Positions 61,282 to 64,000 of a stretch of DNA of 64,000 bases are shown here, in pieces. This DNA comes from an uncultured Bacteroidia bacterium (GTDB lineage: Bacteria; Bacteroidota; Bacteroidia; Bacteroidales; UBA932): the NCBI GenBank assembly GCA_902774155.1, contig CACYHF010000021.1:1-64000 (forward strand), written 5' to 3'. Positions within the stretch are counted from its first letter, which is position 1, and every line of letters starts with the position of its first letter. The notes beneath the pieces were generated by a model that had not been told where the DNA came from, made no database searches, and saw only the letters and a list, made by a program, of their open reading frames with translations. A program made the position numbers and the translations under genes.

Positions 61282-62202
61282 ATGGCAAGACCGGTTACTG
61301 TCACAAAAGAAAGAATCCTTTCCGCATCCCTTGATTTGGTGCGTTCCGGCGGGCCCGCAGCCCTTACAGCCCGGAACCTCTGCGCCCGCCTTGGCTGCGG
61401 TGCCAACGCCATCTTCTCCTCTTTCGGCTCCATTCAAGGAGTCCGGGACGCCGTCCGGGAGGAAGCCCGGAAACTGTACCGGAAGCGGGTGGGTGACGGG
61501 TTTTCGCTCAATCCCCCGTTTAAAGGCTTTGGGATGGCCCTTATCTGGTTTGCCATAGACGAACCGCAACTGTTCTCCCTGGTAATGGAATCACAGACCC
61601 AGTCCACTTCCTACAAGGAATACATCGATTCCTATGTGGGCTTCAAGACAGAGAGTCTGTCGGCCATAGAAGAAACCTTCGGCCTGCCGGAAAAAGATGC
61701 CGAAACGCTTTATTATCAACTCGTCCTGGTGGCATTGGGAGTTGCCTCAACCTGCACCAGCGGAAGAAGTCAGTTAAGCATCCCGCAGGTAAGCGAAATC
61801 CTGGGCAAGAATGTCCGGGCCTTTCTGATGGTCATCCGCGCCGGTAACGATGATAGGGAGAGATTCGTCCCGAAGGCCGGCAAGGGTCCGGGTGGCGAAG
61901 TCGATTCCTATGTGCTCATGCATGCGCTCGTCGGACAAAATCATCTGCTCCAGGAGCTCCGTGCCAAGCCGCGCTATATTCAAGATGAAGAGTGGGCCGA
62001 ATTGGAACGGATGCTCCGGAATTCATACAACCTTACCCCCGAATCTCTCCGTCAGGCGCATCCTGACCTGACAAAGGGCGATATCCGCGCCTACATTCTC
62101 TCACACCTGCAATTCTCCGTATCCGAGCAGGCCATCCTGCTAGGAATTTCACCGGCATCCGTCACCAAAGCCCGGCAGCGGCTCAAAGCAAAACTGGGTT
62201 AA
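61282..62202 (+). CDS. TetR-like regulator with a second C-terminal helix-turn-helix
   Basis: A 306-residue protein. The N-terminus MARPVTVTKERILSASLDLV and LTARNLCARLGCGANAIFSSF is a TetR DNA-binding domain, followed by a TetR-type ligand domain (about 60-190). The last 70 residues differ: YNLTPESLRQAHPDLTKGDI, HLQFSVSEQAILLGISPASVTKARQRLKAKL resembles the LuxR-like helix-turn-helix at the end of Bacteroidetes sensor/TPR proteins. Two DNA-binding domains in one chain is unusual. ATG 61282 fits the promoter. Confidence 0.85.
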   Translation: MARPVTVTKERILSASLDLVRSGGPAALTARNLCARLGCGANAIFSSFGSIQGVRDAVREEARKLYRKRVGDGFSLNPPFKGFGMALIWFAIDEPQLFSLVMESQTQSTSYKEYIDSYVGFKTESLSAIEETFGLPEKDAETLYYQLVLVALGVASTCTSGRSQLSIPQVSEILGKNVRAFLMVIRAGNDDRERFVPKAGKGPGGEVDSYVLMHALVGQNHLLQELRAKPRYIQDEEWAELERMLRNSYNLTPESLRQAHPDLTKGDIRAYILSHLQFSVSEQAILLGISPASVTKARQRLKAKLG

Positions 62203-62220
62203 GAATACACGGCAAATCAC

Positions 62221-62228
62221 TATCTTTG
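62221..62228 (+). promoter_or_regulatory. -7 element upstream of the collapsed operon relic
   Basis: TATCTTTG. It would transcribe the relic at 62236-62496 as a leader and then the barrel-protein gene at 62497. Confidence 0.5.
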
Positions 62229-62235
62229 CAACAAA

Positions 62236-62496
62236 ATGGAGCAGCAAAGTATACATCCGAAAGCCCACTGGAGTCGGTTTTCAATCCTAAGCAGATGCAA
62301 GGATAATCCTAATTTCTTCCCTTCCCAGCCTAAAATATCCCATCTCTTATACCGAACTTTGCATCGGTATCTGCCACCCACTTGTCATCAAGGTGGAATA
62401 CCACCAGGAGAAAAGAGTACTGCGCGGCTGGTTCCCGGAGAATCCCAAGCGTCACGATTATTACCAAACGCGCCGAAAAGAAATGGAGGGCAAATT
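62236..62496 (+). pseudogene. Collapsed duplicate of the AraC / membrane protein / DUF4491 operon
   Basis: About 245 bp carries five pieces of the 56.8-58.4 kb operon in order: the AraC start (IHPKAHWS), an internal AraC piece (GGTTTTCAATCCTAAGCAG), the AraC-to-membrane gap, a DUF4491 start piece (CTGTCATCAAGGTGGAAT-like) and the DUF4491 end (AGTACTGCGCGGCTGG..). Junctions fall at short repeats such as CTGGAGTC and ATGC. The frame from ATG 62236 happens to stay open into the next gene. Confidence 0.8.
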
Positions 62497-63084
62497 ATGA
62501 AACGATTGATTATCACGACTCTCTGTCTGCTATTGATCACCACAGCCGTGGCCCAGGAAAAGAAACTCCTGCGCGGTTTTGACGGCGGCATGATGGTCCA
62601 CACGGGCTATTTGCAGGGTAATCTGGATGCCATTGATTATACCGCAAAAGGCGCTCCGCTGGGTATCGGCGGCGTCATCCGCCTACATATTGGAGAGCAC
62701 TTCCGCATCGGCGGCGAAGGCTATTTTTCAACGCTTAACCAGCGGGGCAATGGCAGTTACCTCAAATATGGCTGGGGCGGCCTCCTGGCCGATTTCTATA
62801 CGGTACTGGGCCGATTCCAGCCTTATGCCGGCCTCACATTGGGTGGCGGCGCAACGACGACGCTCCTGATGATGGAGGACCCTGCATCGCCCTGGGCGCC
62901 CATCGACGGAACCCACTATCACAAACAGGGATTTATGGCCATCGACCCGTTTATCGGCTGCGATTTCATCGTTTCCGGCCCGATGCACCTCACTCTCAAG
63001 GTTGATTATCTTTGCGCCTTGAGCGAGTCCAAACTTCTGCCTCACGGCCCACGGATCTACTTCGGTTTCCTGTTTTATCACTGA
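62497..63084 (+). CDS. Outer-membrane beta-barrel protein
   Basis: A 195-residue protein with signal peptide MKRLIITTLCLLLITTAVAQ. Alternating aromatic/hydrophobic strands (GDGGMMVHTGYLQGN-like start, FRIGGEGYFSTLNQRGNG, PYAGLTLGGGATTT) and the terminal phenylalanine-rich RIYFGFLFYH are typical of small barrels. It probably followed DUF4491 in the ancestral operon. I chose ATG 62497 for its signal peptide, although the frame is open from 62236. No specific family is recognised. Confidence 0.8.
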   Translation: MKRLIITTLCLLLITTAVAQEKKLLRGFDGGMMVHTGYLQGNLDAIDYTAKGAPLGIGGVIRLHIGEHFRIGGEGYFSTLNQRGNGSYLKYGWGGLLADFYTVLGRFQPYAGLTLGGGATTTLLMMEDPASPWAPIDGTHYHKQGFMAIDPFIGCDFIVSGPMHLTLKVDYLCALSESKLLPHGPRIYFGFLFYH

Positions 63085-63118
63085 TTAGGATCCTGTTTGC
63101 ATTTCGGCTCTCCAACGG

Positions 63119-63883
63119 CTATCCCAGCACGATATCCAGCACCATCATCAGGGCGAATCCAAGGGCAAAGCCTATGGTGCCGATGTTGGAATGTTCGCCC
63201 TGGGAATAGTCCGGAACCAGTTCTTCGACCACAACGTAGAGCATGGCGCCGGCCGCAAAGGCCAGCATATACGGCATAATGCCGAGTATGGAAGTGGCCA
63301 GCAGCAGGACAAGCGCGCCGCCTATGGGCTCAACGATTCCGCTCAAGGCACCGATGCCGAATGCCTTCCAGCGGCTGTTCCCTTCTGCCCTTAAAGGCAT
63401 AGAGATAATGGCCCCTTCCGGTACGTTCTGAATGGCGATGCCCAGCGACAAGGCCAGCGCACCGGCCATATTGAAATCGGCCGTCAAGGCGCCTGCAATG
63501 GCTACGCCAACGGCCATTCCCTCCGGAAAGTTATGGATGGTGACGGCCAGCGCCAGTTTGGCGGTGCGGGACAAACTGCTTTTCGGCCCTTCCGTGCTGC
63601 CGGAGGGGTGGATATGCGGGGTGACGTAGTCAATCAGCAACAGAAAGGCAAATCCGGCCAAAAGGCCGATAACAGGCGGCAGCACAGCCGCACTTCCCTG
63701 TCCCATTTCTATAGCCGGAATAATCAGCGACCATACGGAAGCCGCCACCATCACACCGGACGCGAATCCCAGCAGCACCTTCTGCAGGATGGCCGGCATA
63801 TCCCGCTTCATAAAAAACACAAAAGCCGATCCCAGGGCGGTCCCCAGGAACGGAATCATCAAGGCTGTGAATACCGGGTTCAT
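63119..63883 (-). CDS. ZIP family divalent-metal transporter
   Basis: A 254-residue transporter with about eight helices. Metal-binding motifs HNFPEG (about 117) and QNVPEG (about 152) lie in the fourth and fifth helices, and VVEELVPD near the end completes the site. It is close to ZupT-type Zn/Fe/Mn importers. The ATG overlaps the stop of an upstream partial gene (ATGA), so it is distal in an operon that enters from the right edge. Confidence 0.9.
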   Translation of the reverse strand: MNPVFTALMIPFLGTALGSAFVFFMKRDMPAILQKVLLGFASGVMVAASVWSLIIPAIEMGQGSAAVLPPVIGLLAGFAFLLLIDYVTPHIHPSGSTEGPKSSLSRTAKLALAVTIHNFPEGMAVGVAIAGALTADFNMAGALALSLGIAIQNVPEGAIISMPLRAEGNSRWKAFGIGALSGIVEPIGGALVLLLATSILGIMPYMLAFAAGAMLYVVVEELVPDYSQGEHSNIGTIGFALGFALMMVLDIVLG

Positions 63884-64000
63884 TGTTGTTTGAGTTGTTT
63901 GATGATGTCGTCCAGCATGCCGAAAAGGTCCGGGACAGTTTCCGGGGTTACGCTCTCACAAAGGACGGCATTACCCATAGTCTCGGGAACATCGGTCAAC
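63880..64000 (-). CDS. C-terminal end of an unidentified protein, 5' part outside window
   Basis: The last 39 residues of a frame running in from beyond 64000 end in VPDLFGMLDDIIKQLKQQ. No domain can be named from this fragment. The stop overlaps the ZIP start by ATGA, so it is the upstream gene of the same operon, possibly a metal-linked protein. Confidence 0.6.
   Translation of the reverse strand, partial: LTDVPETMGNAVLCESVTPETVPDLFGMLDDIIKQLKQQ

Noticed and set aside
62236-63084. One 282-residue fused gene from ATG 62236
   Set aside because: The first 87 codons are a frameshifted relic; the signal peptide begins at ATG 62497.
1-64000. CRISPR array or Cas genes
   Set aside because: No regularly spaced repeats and no Cas-like proteins were seen.

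Overview
The window is a chromosomal segment of a Bacteroidales bacterium. The evidence is a SusC/SusD polysaccharide utilization locus (PUL), BACON domains, lipoprotein signals, families largely confined to Bacteroidetes (DUF3822, DUF4783, DUF4491), and many -7 promoter elements of the form TAnnTTTG with a TTTG or TTG about 20 bp upstream. Base composition is GC-rich in most genes. One AT-rich insertion follows the tRNA-Leu gene. A gut or rumen origin is an inference from the hemicellulose locus.

1-16.9 kb is a housekeeping block. On the minus strand: a membrane-anchored protein, DUF3822, rsmD and a partial cstA. On the plus strand: nanoRNase, two FKBP-like lipoproteins, a MATE exporter, a cytidylate-kinase-like protein and a serine hydrolase. 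Then come a tandem esterase with ettA (minus), and polA - ECF sigma - rsmG followed by rpmH (plus). 16.9-18.8 kb is a REPtron-like mobile element: a conserved unknown protein and a Y1/HUH transposase between matching 29-nt hairpins.

18.8-45.2 kb is a large hemicellulose PUL. The main minus-strand operon begins at one strong promoter near 41.85 kb and runs GH5_7, SusC, SusD, two glycan-binding lipoproteins, GH26, GH5, GH26, GH130, GH31, GH3 and a mannobiose-type 2-epimerase, ending at a terminator. A GPH-type transporter follows with its own promoter. An AraC regulator and a divergent GH36 alpha-galactosidase lie upstream. Surface mannanases would cut galacto(gluco)mannan, GH36 would remove galactose, and epimerase plus GH130 would convert mannobiose to Man-1-P and glucose. 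GH31 with a PA14 insert, GH3 and the GH5 enzyme suggest xyloglucan or glucan side activity too.

45.2-54.1 kb returns to housekeeping genes (rlmH, efp, ispH, cmk, prmA, tRNA-Leu) with an NtrY/NtrC-type pair whose response regulator has no DNA-binding domain.

54.1-64 kb is accessory and scarred. A small AT-rich island between near-direct repeats carries an unknown zinc-ribbon protein and a DinD-like protein. It is followed by an AraC/membrane-protein/DUF4491 operon, a Fic enzyme, a zinc-ribbon flavin-type oxidase, a TetR-like regulator, an outer-membrane barrel protein and a ZIP transporter. Interspersed are three chimeric remnants: DUF1349 joined to glutathione peroxidase, alpha/beta-hydrolase joined to TfoX, and a collapsed duplicate of the AraC operon. 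All look like products of deletion at short repeats.
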